The position numbers and the translations under genes are program-made. Below are positions 26,968-35,771 of a stretch of 64,000 nucleotides of DNA, in pieces. The stretch's first letter is position 1. Every line of letters starts with the position of its first letter. The DNA comes from Persephonella atlantica (GTDB lineage Bacteria > Aquificota > Aquificia > Aquificales > Hydrogenothermaceae): contig NZ_JAACYA010000001.1 of NCBI RefSeq assembly GCF_016617615.1, positions 620,001-684,000 of the forward strand, written 5' to 3'. The notes beneath the pieces are model-generated. The model was not told where the DNA came from, ran no database searches, and saw only the letters and a list, made by a program, of their open reading frames with translations.

Positions 26968-29908
26968 CCTCACCTTTCCACAGCAGACCCAGTCTAAATA
27001 CAATCTCTTTATCGGGAAACAGTTTTGATACAGCTTTCAGGTAGTAATCTTTCTGCTTTTCGTACTGTTTTAATATTTTTTTCTTCTCTTCTTCTGTTTC
27101 GTATCTGTTGGTCTTAAAATCCATAACATAGATAGTGTTTTTTTTCTGGTAAATCAGGTCTATTCTTCCTTCAACAAATCTGCCATTTTCTTTTATCACA
27201 AACGGAAACTCTTTAAACAGTATTTTTGCATTTTTTAACTCTCTATCTATATGGGAGTTTTGATATCTGTTTAGCAGTTTTATTACCTGAGACAGTACAG
27301 TTTCTCTGATGTTTTCTGGAATGTTTGACGACAGGTGCTGTGCAACGGCTTTTGCTTCCTCTAAACAAAAATCATTCAGGTTTATATTCTCTAAAACGCT
27401 GTGGGTCAGTATTCCCACATAAACAGCTGTTTCTCCTCCTTTTCCTTCATGCTCATTACTTTTATCCATAAGCTTCGATACAGATACAAATTTTTCAGGC
27501 TTTCTATCTAACAGTACTTTTTTCCCTTTATTTTCTAACTTTTCAATCTCTTCTATATTTCTCAAAATTTTATCTGTTGGAATCTTCTGCTTAACAGTTA
27601 TTTCTTCTGGATGCTCTATCTCTTCAGTAGGAATTGTTACAGAAGAAAGGATATTCATAAAGGAATTCTTATTGTTTTTTCTACCTGAAGATACAAAGAA
27701 AAGTTTTTCTTTAGCTCTCGTCACAGCAACATAGAAAAGTCTCTCATTTTCAGCCCTTATTTCTTCTTTTAGCCTGTTTTCATATATGTGTATCTCTCTG
27801 CTTACTGCTGTTGTTATGTTGATTGCTGGTCTATTATTGATAACATGAATGTCCCTTAACTCTATTCTGGCAGGTTCCTTGCTGATAAGGGGTATTATCA
27901 CTACTTTGTTCTGGAGACCTTTTGAACGGTGCATTGTAAGAAGCTGAACACTGTTCTCCTCTACTGTTTCTGCTTCTCTTTCATAACCTGTTTCTACGTA
28001 GGAGATAAAATGATAAAGTGAAAAACCTTCCCTGCAGAGTCTGTATGCTATATTTCTTAATTTTTCTAAGTTTTTTACTGCCATTTTTCCGTTTTTCATC
28101 AGAGCAAATCTCTGGAGGATGTCTGTTTTTTCGTATATAAGGTCTATTATCTGTTCCAGAGAAAGAGAATGCTTTTTAGAGATAATATTCTTTATCAGAT
28201 TTATCAATGGATAATCAAAGCTAAAAAGACTGTCTTTTCTGTCAAAGATTTCTTTGTCTTCTACCATTAATAATGGAGATTTTAGAACATTTAGAATGGA
28301 AAGTCTGTCATCAGAATTGTGAATCACCTTAAAGATGTTTATCACTGTTTGGACTTCTCTGGTCTTAAACAGATTGTTATCTGAAGTGCCTGAAACGGGA
28401 ATACCTTTTCTGAGGAGATGCTCCCTGAAGAACTGCAAGTCTTTATTCCTGTAAAAAAGAATGGTGATATCTTTAAAACTGTATCCTTCACTTGTAATCT
28501 TTGTTATCAGATATGCTGTCAGATCTGCTTCCTTATCTATGCAGATATTTTCTGATTTTATCTGGAATAGTTTTATCTCTTCCCTGTCAGAAAGATAGTT
28601 GCTGGCAACAGATTTTTTAAATTTGTTATCTATGTGGGAGAGAAAGTTTTGACTGCTCAAAAGTCTGTTGAAAAAATCTACCAAACCTTTACTGCTTCTG
28701 TGATTAATCTGAAGAAAACGGTCTTCAAATTTCATCTCTTTTAAAAAACTAAAATACACATTCAGATCTGCATCTCTCCAGGTGTAAATGCACTGTTTAG
28801 GATCTCCAAATATGTAAAGATTGTTGCTGGATATTTTTTTCAGTATTTCTGCCTGAACAACATCTGTATCCTGAAACTCGTCAACAAATATGTATCTGAA
28901 GCTACTTTTCAGTTGTTCACGTATGCTTCTGTTTTCAATCAAAGAAGCTGTTTTCTCCAGAATGTCATTAAAATCTATCAGCTTTTCCTCTTTTTTGAAT
29001 TTTTCAACAAATTCCAGGAACTGGTAAAACTTTCTGAGAATAACCTTTCCATTATAGTCTTTTGCAAGTATGCTAAGTTTTTTCCCTGTTTCTACAATCT
29101 TTCTTTCTATTTTTAAAAAACTGCCATCTGTTAATACAGGTTTTACAAATTTCTGAAAGTATTCCTTTTCCTTCTGTGATGCATTCTTTAGCTGTTTTTT
29201 TATAAGCCTGTCTCCAATTTTCAAAGAGGATGGATTTTCGATCTGTTTTTTTAGCTGATGTATAGGAGTGTGAAAAAAAACTGGATACTCTAAAATTTCT
29301 GGATACCTATCAACCAGAGTGTCTATCCATATCTCAATCTCTTTTTTTAGAGTTTTTATCTCTTTTTTGATTGTGTCCAGATCATTGTTATTTATCTGTT
29401 CTTTTACAAGCTTCAACCTCTGGATGTACATAGATGAGAATATTTTAAACAGTCTGAAAGGTTTTCCTTCAAAAAGGTTTACAATCTCTTCCCATTCTTC
29501 TGGGTTTTGTTCAAGGTCTCTCTGTATAAATCTGTCAAACATATCTATCAGAAAAGGCTGAAGGTTATCTATAATCCTGTATGAGTTATCAATGCCTGAT
29601 ATGTGGGGAAATTTTTTCAAAATTCTGAGAAAAACACTGTGGAATGTTCCTGTAAAACTGCTACTGAGAAACACAATCTGTTTGTGGAGTTTTATTTTCT
29701 GACGGTTGTCTGTGCCTGGTTTTGATAGTCTTTTAATTATCTCTTTAGATATTCTGTCTTTTATCTCTGCAGCTGCTTTTTCCGTAAAGGTAAGAATCAG
29801 CACATCTTTCAGTGAGATATCTTCATCTATCACTTTTTGTATGAGATTGTATACAAGAGAGTGTGTTTTTCCTGTTCCTGCTGATGCAATGTAGTTGATG
29901 TTAGGCAT
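26960..29908 (-). CDS. addA: AddA-like UvrD/RecB helicase-nuclease
   Basis: A 982-residue SF1 helicase with a C-terminal RecB-type nuclease. Walker A is ASAGTGKT at 8-15 and motif Ia TFTEKAAAEI near 40. Later motifs are VDEFQDTD near 341, GDPKQCIYTWRDAD near 368, LTMHRSKGLQ near 660 and VAVTRAKEKL near 725. The nuclease core is GRIDLIY and MDFKTNRY near 915-931. Together with AddB it resects double-strand ends for RecA loading. Somewhat shorter than B. subtilis AddA (about 1230). Starts 3 bases after addB ends. Confidence 0.9.
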   Translation of the reverse strand: MPNINYIASAGTGKTHSLVYNLIQKVIDEDISLKDVLILTFTEKAAAEIKDRISKEIIKRLSKPGTDNRQKIKLHKQIVFLSSSFTGTFHSVFLRILKKFPHISGIDNSYRIIDNLQPFLIDMFDRFIQRDLEQNPEEWEEIVNLFEGKPFRLFKIFSSMYIQRLKLVKEQINNNDLDTIKKEIKTLKKEIEIWIDTLVDRYPEILEYPVFFHTPIHQLKKQIENPSSLKIGDRLIKKQLKNASQKEKEYFQKFVKPVLTDGSFLKIERKIVETGKKLSILAKDYNGKVILRKFYQFLEFVEKFKKEEKLIDFNDILEKTASLIENRSIREQLKSSFRYIFVDEFQDTDVVQAEILKKISSNNLYIFGDPKQCIYTWRDADLNVYFSFLKEMKFEDRFLQINHRSSKGLVDFFNRLLSSQNFLSHIDNKFKKSVASNYLSDREEIKLFQIKSENICIDKEADLTAYLITKITSEGYSFKDITILFYRNKDLQFFREHLLRKGIPVSGTSDNNLFKTREVQTVINIFKVIHNSDDRLSILNVLKSPLLMVEDKEIFDRKDSLFSFDYPLINLIKNIISKKHSLSLEQIIDLIYEKTDILQRFALMKNGKMAVKNLEKLRNIAYRLCREGFSLYHFISYVETGYEREAETVEENSVQLLTMHRSKGLQNKVVIIPLISKEPARIELRDIHVINNRPAINITTAVSREIHIYENRLKEEIRAENERLFYVAVTRAKEKLFFVSSGRKNNKNSFMNILSSVTIPTEEIEHPEEITVKQKIPTDKILRNIEEIEKLENKGKKVLLDRKPEKFVSVSKLMDKSNEHEGKGGETAVYVGILTHSVLENINLNDFCLEEAKAVAQHLSSNIPENIRETVLSQVIKLLNRYQNSHIDRELKNAKILFKEFPFVIKENGRFVEGRIDLIYQKKNTIYVMDFKTNRYETEEEKKKILKQYEKQKDYYLKAVSKLFPDKEIVFRLGLLWKGEVI

Positions 29909-29911
29909 CTG

Positions 29912-32512
29912 TCAGCTTACCTCTTTTACGCAGAAGTATTCAAATGGGCAGTAACTGCATCCTTCATTTTCAACAGGATGAAACATACCTGCTTTTAGTT
30001 GTTTTAACAATGTTTTTAGATATATTTCCCATCCTTCAATCTCTTTATCGTCTACTGTATGGAAAAAATTTCCATCCCTGCTATTAACAGCAAGAATCCC
30101 AACACTTTTTACAGGATATTTATTCAGCAGATTTTTGTATATAATCAGCTGGATATATTTATCTTTTATCTCTTTTCTCAGATTTATTTTCTTTTCTGTG
30201 GTCTTGTAGTCGTATATATGGTAATAGCCATGTTCATCTACCTCTACTCTGTCTACTCTGCCGGAAAAGTATCTGTTTGAGAAATTTTTTTCTAAAAAAT
30301 CTTTTTTAATAGTTTTATTTTCTCTCTTTAGTCTATTTACGTCAGACAGAACAAACTCTTTCAGGTTTGTTATCATGCTGTTTATCCTGTGTTTCTCAAA
30401 TGGTCTGTAATAGGGAAGCAACTGAGAGAGATATCCTTCAAGGCGCTTTCTTAATTTTTCAAGCATATCGGGAAGGGTTTCATTTATATACCTTTCTCTG
30501 TTTCTTTCGGGCATACTTGCATAAAAATCCAGAAGCATTCCATGGATATCTTCTCCTATTTTTTCTGAGGGTAACCTTTTCATGTCCACTGTTTTTTCAG
30601 GTAGAAAGCCTGTTATATGTTCAAGAAAAAATCTGTATGGGCAGGTGGCGTAAACAGAAAACTTTGTGGGCTGAAGGGGAAAAGGTACAGATATATTCAG
30701 TCTGAACTTTTCTTTTTTCGGTTTTTCTATAGTTTTGATCACATCCCAGATTTTTTTTAACTGTGGTATCTGTTCTTTTATAAGAGGTGCATGAATAATC
30801 TTCAGCCATTTTGATGAAGTTTTGTATCCATCTAAACTATTTATCTGATTTCCTGTTATCCTTACTATTTCCTCCACAAAAAAGGATGTGGATTTTACTC
30901 CTCCATAAATGCTCTCTTCTGTGAAAGAAAGATACAGCTTTTTTCCTCTGTCCAGCAGAGCACAAAAGTTTGATATCTGTTGCATTAGAAGGTGGTATGG
31001 ATAATCAATATCTCCTATAGGGAGGATTTCGTCTGATATCTTAGGGAATGAACCGGTTGTTAAATCCAGAAAAAATATGTGTGAAAAGTTGTTTCCTTCT
31101 GCCGATGTTGGAGAAAGCACTTTTACTGTTTCGTAATCAGGCCTTTTTTCTCTGTTTTCTTTCAGGAAAAAAGTTTTTAGTACAGTGAGAAATTCCTCGT
31201 AAGTTATGACTTTAAACAGGTCTTTAAACAGCTTTTTTTCTTTCATCTCTGAGATAACGCTGTCTAAAAACTCTTTAACTTCCCTGTTTTTTATAAACTT
31301 TCTGTTGATTTTCTCTGCTATGTGTATAAACTCTTCTATTCTTCCTTCCTGAGGAAATTCATCTGCTGTTTTCAGCAACTCCCAGAGGCCTGCAAACTGT
31401 TTATATGCTTCTAATCCTTCTGTAATATCTGGTAGAGATAATATCTGCCTTTCTAAAAGGTTTGTTTTCTTTATCTCAAGCAGTTCGTCTGACAAAATGT
31501 TGAGCACAGTTTCTCTGGAAAAGTTTTCTCTTTTTAGTTCAAATATTGAAAACAGTTTACTGTAAAGTGGGGTATCTATAAATCTGCTGTTTTCTGTGAG
31601 ATGGTACGGTATACTGAATGATGGGAATATGCTCTGTATGTAAGGGATGTATCTCTCTATCTCTGGTATGATGATACATATTTTTGAGGGAGAAATACCT
31701 TCTGCCACTAATCTGGTTATTTCTGTTGCAACAAATAGTAACTCCGATATCTCATTTTGGGTTTTTACTATTTTGATGTTTTCATTTTTTTTCTGTTGAA
31801 AGTTGTAATCAAACTTATAGATGTATCTGCTCACCTTTATGTTTATATCTTCCTCTTTCTCTACCTCCGGAAAGTCTCCTAACTCTTCATAAAACTGTCT
31901 TACTTCTTTAAAATGATCGTAGTTTTGATAATAGCCTGAATCAAAATGCAGGGGGAGAAATATATATTTATTTCTTGATAACTCTGCTACCTTTCTGAGT
32001 AGTTTCTGGTGCAGTGCAGGGACAGATTTTATCCCAAATATAAAAAGATGGTCTGTGTTGAATTCTGTTTTGTTTCTTACTGCTACGGCATGGGTATCTT
32101 CCCTATCAAAATATCTGTCTGATTTAAACTGTTCGTATCTGTAAATTATATCCCTGAAAAAAGGCTGACTTATACTATCTACAGGTATCTCATACTCTTT
32201 TATCTGCTGAATAATAAGGCCAAACTCTTCTGATAGGCCGTCAAGGTTATACTTCATCAGAAACCTTTTAAAAATCATCTCCCGTTCAAAATCCTGAAGG
32301 GGTTCTATACCTGTTATTCTCTTTGATATGTCTATAAGAGTGAAAAATTCAGCATTAAACAGACTACCTGTCTTTTCAACTATGAACTCCTTGAGGTATC
32401 TCTTCATCTGGTTTGTGTGCACGATAAAGGTTTTTTTCTCTTCTGCTCCAATCTCTTCCAGTATGTTTACCACTTTTTCCTTTAAGTAAGAGTAGCTTCC
32501 GCAGAAAAACAT
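29912..32512 (-). CDS. addB: AddB-like nuclease subunit with Fe-S staple
   Basis: An 866-residue protein with an inactivated-helicase-like N-terminal half (no clear Walker A) and a C-terminal PD-(D/E)XK nuclease: GRVDRVEVDEHGYYHIYDYKTT near 755-780. Cysteines in ATCPYRFF (near 620) and in GCSYCPFEYFCVKE at the end match the four-cysteine Fe-S staple of AddB-type nucleases. The partner helicase-nuclease follows immediately. It would process DNA ends and recognise Chi-like sites, though the Chi sequence here is unknown. Starts directly at the stop of the exonuclease gene. Confidence 0.88.
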   Translation of the reverse strand: MFFCGSYSYLKEKVVNILEEIGAEEKKTFIVHTNQMKRYLKEFIVEKTGSLFNAEFFTLIDISKRITGIEPLQDFEREMIFKRFLMKYNLDGLSEEFGLIIQQIKEYEIPVDSISQPFFRDIIYRYEQFKSDRYFDREDTHAVAVRNKTEFNTDHLFIFGIKSVPALHQKLLRKVAELSRNKYIFLPLHFDSGYYQNYDHFKEVRQFYEELGDFPEVEKEEDINIKVSRYIYKFDYNFQQKKNENIKIVKTQNEISELLFVATEITRLVAEGISPSKICIIIPEIERYIPYIQSIFPSFSIPYHLTENSRFIDTPLYSKLFSIFELKRENFSRETVLNILSDELLEIKKTNLLERQILSLPDITEGLEAYKQFAGLWELLKTADEFPQEGRIEEFIHIAEKINRKFIKNREVKEFLDSVISEMKEKKLFKDLFKVITYEEFLTVLKTFFLKENREKRPDYETVKVLSPTSAEGNNFSHIFFLDLTTGSFPKISDEILPIGDIDYPYHLLMQQISNFCALLDRGKKLYLSFTEESIYGGVKSTSFFVEEIVRITGNQINSLDGYKTSSKWLKIIHAPLIKEQIPQLKKIWDVIKTIEKPKKEKFRLNISVPFPLQPTKFSVYATCPYRFFLEHITGFLPEKTVDMKRLPSEKIGEDIHGMLLDFYASMPERNRERYINETLPDMLEKLRKRLEGYLSQLLPYYRPFEKHRINSMITNLKEFVLSDVNRLKRENKTIKKDFLEKNFSNRYFSGRVDRVEVDEHGYYHIYDYKTTEKKINLRKEIKDKYIQLIIYKNLLNKYPVKSVGILAVNSRDGNFFHTVDDKEIEGWEIYLKTLLKQLKAGMFHPVENEGCSYCPFEYFCVKEVS

Positions 32513-33304
32513 TTATATCACCTTTATTTCACCCTGTATGCTGTCAATTTCCTCAATAGACGGGAAGTTGTAAGCTTTAAACAGGAAGAAATCGTTTATG
32601 TATGCAAAAAGTTTTGCCGTTGCTTTTACATCTTCAAGACAGTATCTACTTATCCTTTCAAGATCTTCTTTCTGGAAGTACTCTTTTACTTCTTTTCCAT
32701 CTCCTTCTGTTTTGACTGGTATTTGGGATAGATAGCACAGATTTTTTAGGGACATCTTTTTTCCGAAGAAATCAACAGGAATATCAATATGATAGGAACT
32801 GTATCTGTATGTGTAGTTAGGATAATCATTTTCATATCTGTCAAAACTGTCTAAAAATATGCTGATAAATTTTCTGTCTGTGATGTTATTTATATGTTTC
32901 AGGGAACGGGCATTAATAACAGGTATGTCAAAATCTTTACCGTTTATGGAAATAAGAACAGGAAATGAATGTATGGCTCTTTTATTTTCTTTTGTACTTA
33001 CAAATGTGTGTGCTTTTTTGAAACCTTCCCAGAATGTGTTGAGGAGAGCTGTTTCATCCTTTGAAGAAACAGAAAAAAACTGGATAATCTCTCTATTTTT
33101 AATGGTCATGATGCTGACAGCAACAATTCTGTGGAATGGTACTTTCAGGAATTCTTCATTATTGAACTTCTCAATCTCCTCTTCATCTCCAACAGCAAAG
33201 AGCATCTCTTCGTCAGGGACAGTTTCAATATCAAATACAAGGAAGTTTTTGAATTTTGATAAATATCTTGCTCTTTTTTCTTCTATATCTTTCCATTTCC
33301 ACAC
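32513..33304 (-). CDS. DEDD-type 3'-5' exonuclease (PolB-like exonuclease family)
   Basis: A 263-residue RNase H-fold nuclease. Motif I is FDIETVP (Asp/Glu near residues 25 and 27), motif II is probably INGKDFDIPVINARSL near 120, and motif III is YCLEDVKATAKLF near 226 with a DEDDy-like Tyr-x3-Asp. It resembles the exonuclease domain of B-family polymerases without the polymerase. The GTG start at 33304 has AGGAGG 8 bases upstream. First gene of the operon with addB and addA, suggesting a part in DNA-end repair; substrate unproven. Confidence 0.8.
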   Translation of the reverse strand: MWKWKDIEEKRARYLSKFKNFLVFDIETVPDEEMLFAVGDEEEIEKFNNEEFLKVPFHRIVAVSIMTIKNREIIQFFSVSSKDETALLNTFWEGFKKAHTFVSTKENKRAIHSFPVLISINGKDFDIPVINARSLKHINNITDRKFISIFLDSFDRYENDYPNYTYRYSSYHIDIPVDFFGKKMSLKNLCYLSQIPVKTEGDGKEVKEYFQKEDLERISRYCLEDVKATAKLFAYINDFFLFKAYNFPSIEEIDSIQGEIKVI

Positions 33305-33399
33305 ATTTAGCCCTCCTGACCATCTTAATATTAAATATACAATAAAACGAGGTGTAAACTGGATAAAAAACAGTTAAAATTATCTGTATAGGAGAAAAA

Positions 33400-35313
33400 A
33401 TGGGGAAACTGTTTGTAGCTGGCTTACTTACTGTTTTTGTTTTCTGTTTCCTTTCGTATGGAGATGAGAGTATTATCACTCTTATGAAAAGATATGAAGG
33501 GGAGTCTGAACTTTCTAAAAAAACAAAACAGGAAAGCCTTGGGCACATTATAGTTTTTACACGAAAAGACCTTGATATGATGCAGGCCCATACATTATCT
33601 GATATTCTAAGGCTTGTTCCACTTGTTAACTTTCTGCCGAACCAGTATGGTGTTGAAACACTTTTGAATCCGGGAAATCCAATAACTGTTCCTTTTGTAT
33701 TCAGAATCTACATAGACGACCATGAAGTCAGCTCAATTCATACTTACAGTCCTTTCCTTACATACGACAGGTATCCCCTTGATAACATAAATCATGTGGA
33801 GATTTATTATTCTGCAGGAGCTATATCTGTATCAAATGAACCTTCCCAGATGATTATAAAGATGTACACAAAGGTTCCTTCAAGGGAAAATTCCACAAAG
33901 CTGAGAGTAACAGCAGGAACAAAGAAATCCTACACACTGAGCTTCTTTTCTGCGTATAAGATTAATGATGATTCATCATTTCTTCTGAACTTCAGTAAAT
34001 CTTATTTCAGATTTCCCAAGCCAGAAATAAACGGTCAAACTGTCAGTAGAAACCAGTTCAGAAAAAATCTATTTCTGAAGTACAGTTATTTTGATACAGA
34101 TGTTGAGTTTTCTGCTGTTGACGTCAGGAGAGGAGGATTTATGGGATTATCCTTTGACGCAGCTCCAGATTATTCTAGCGTACAGTCCCTTGATACATAT
34201 ATATCGGTAAAACAGAAGTTTGATAGAAACACAAAACTTGTTCTTTCTTATGACTACCAGAAGAGAAAGTATAAGGAACTGAACAGTCAGTCTGATGGTG
34301 GTATCTTTGTTCCTGGAATATACAGCTTTTTTAATCCACCTACCTACTACTACGAAGACCTTAACTTCCATAAATTTGCTGTTTCTTTAGACAGGAAATT
34401 CAGAAAAGGAAGGAACTCTCTCCTTGCTGGAACGTTTCTCAGATACTACTTTCAAAACACATCAAAAAATGAGTATTCAGACTCATCAGGTATTCATGAT
34501 CTGAAAGGGAATATATTCAGGGTAAAGAATTTTTATATTGGCTCATTTTATCTTGAAAACAGCTACAACATCAATGAGAAAAACCTTTTTATAGCAGGTT
34601 TGAAGTACGACAGATACAAGTTTTATGGGCAGAAAAGTAAAGGAAAAATAAATGGAAGGGTAGGATTTATCTCTTTTCTGAACCACAGTCTTATGTTGAA
34701 AGGTTTTATATCCCATTACTATATACTTCCTTCTATGATTCTTATTGAATCTTCAAAGGAAAAGAAACTCGACCCTATCAGGTCAACAGTCTTTTCAGCA
34801 GAGGCAAAGTACAGAACAGGAAAAAATGAGTTCAGACTGTTTTACTCTTACTACAGAGTGGAAGACCTGATAATTATTGATAAAAACTCTGGGCTTTTTG
34901 TAAGTTCGGATAAAAATGGTAACTTCCATGAATACGGACTGTTTTTCAGAAGAAAGGTTGATGAGTTTACCACGTTTGAGCTGAACTACTGGATAACAGA
35001 TGTTGGTAAAGATAAGTATTCACCAGAAAGGGGTGGATATCTGAGGGTAGGAAGGGAGTTTAAAAGATTTCAGCTTTATACAGATATTGTTTATAGAGGT
35101 TCTTACCGACCTTACGGACTGGACATTCCGGCTTCTTATAATCTGCGTATCTCAGCAGGATACCAGTTGCCAAAAAGCTGGTACCTTAAGATTACAGGTG
35201 AGAATCTGCTAAACTCTTCAGAGAAAAGGGCATATATCAGTTATAAAGGAGATAAAGGTTATTTCAGCACCAGTTATAGGAGAATACTAATAACTTTAGA
35301 GAAGGTATTTTGA
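33400..35313 (+). CDS. TonB-dependent-receptor-like outer-membrane protein
   Basis: A 637-residue exported protein with a signal peptide (about 1-23). A plug-like domain follows, with HIIVFTRKDLDMMQAHTLSDILRLVPLV and VEIYYSAGAISVSNEP, typical of TonB-receptor plugs. The beta-barrel of about 500 residues is rich in alternating aromatic strands and ends with a terminal Phe. No TonB box is evident. It heads a tightly overlapping operon with a periplasmic CGFC protein and a GGDEF-EAL enzyme, so it may sense an outer-surface ligand rather than import it. The start ATG follows GGAG at about 6 bases. Confidence 0.78.
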   Translation: MGKLFVAGLLTVFVFCFLSYGDESIITLMKRYEGESELSKKTKQESLGHIIVFTRKDLDMMQAHTLSDILRLVPLVNFLPNQYGVETLLNPGNPITVPFVFRIYIDDHEVSSIHTYSPFLTYDRYPLDNINHVEIYYSAGAISVSNEPSQMIIKMYTKVPSRENSTKLRVTAGTKKSYTLSFFSAYKINDDSSFLLNFSKSYFRFPKPEINGQTVSRNQFRKNLFLKYSYFDTDVEFSAVDVRRGGFMGLSFDAAPDYSSVQSLDTYISVKQKFDRNTKLVLSYDYQKRKYKELNSQSDGGIFVPGIYSFFNPPTYYYEDLNFHKFAVSLDRKFRKGRNSLLAGTFLRYYFQNTSKNEYSDSSGIHDLKGNIFRVKNFYIGSFYLENSYNINEKNLFIAGLKYDRYKFYGQKSKGKINGRVGFISFLNHSLMLKGFISHYYILPSMILIESSKEKKLDPIRSTVFSAEAKYRTGKNEFRLFYSYYRVEDLIIIDKNSGLFVSSDKNGNFHEYGLFFRRKVDEFTTFELNYWITDVGKDKYSPERGGYLRVGREFKRFQLYTDIVYRGSYRPYGLDIPASYNLRISAGYQLPKSWYLKITGENLLNSSEKRAYISYKGDKGYFSTSYRRILITLEKVF

Positions 35314-35771
35314 GAAGGCTTATTATCCTTTTAGCTGTTTTTGTATATGCTGTGAAAGGTTTATCACAGGAAGTAGATAAATCTGTTCTGTACGAAATCA
35401 AAATACTGGAAAAACTTGTCATTGATGTTACAAAGAAAAGATACCCTTCTGTATACTTTTACGGAGTTAAAAAAGAGAAGATATTTCTTATAAACAGGTA
35501 TTCTACATTAAGACAGGTATACTCAATAGAAGATGCAGATTTTGTATTCCTGAAAAACAGAAAAAATCCATTTAAGGCAGATAAGCCAACTCTTGCTCTG
35601 GACTTTCGCTCTCTAAAAAACTGTGGCTTTTGCATTGGTGTTTTTTCGTGGAAAAACGGCAGACCTATACTGATACTTTTTCAAGAAAATCTGGAAAAGT
35701 TTCGAATAGTTTTACCAGAGGAATACAGGTACTTTATTGAAAGCAAGATGATGAGTATCGGTAAAAGATGA
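35310..35771 (+). CDS. small periplasmic protein with CGFC motif
   Basis: A 153-residue protein with a signal peptide (residues 1 to about 19). The mature part is alpha/beta with a CGFC pair near residue 108 in LKNCGFCIGVFSWKNGRPIL. I do not recognise the family with certainty; its size and position resemble YfiR, the periplasmic inhibitor of a GGDEF enzyme, and a truncated solute-binding fold is another option. The TTG start overlaps the receptor stop and its own stop overlaps the GGDEF-EAL start, so the three are co-translated. The CGFC could allow redox control. Function inferred from context only. Confidence 0.6.
   Translation: MRRLIILLAVFVYAVKGLSQEVDKSVLYEIKILEKLVIDVTKKRYPSVYFYGVKKEKIFLINRYSTLRQVYSIEDADFVFLKNRKNPFKADKPTLALDFRSLKNCGFCIGVFSWKNGRPILILFQENLEKFRIVLPEEYRYFIESKMMSIGKR

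Noticed and set aside
33231-33548. Minus-strand frame of 105 codons between the exonuclease and receptor genes
   Set aside because: It overlaps both real genes, lacks a ribosome site, and the adjacent GTG 33304 start with AGGAGG explains the exonuclease.
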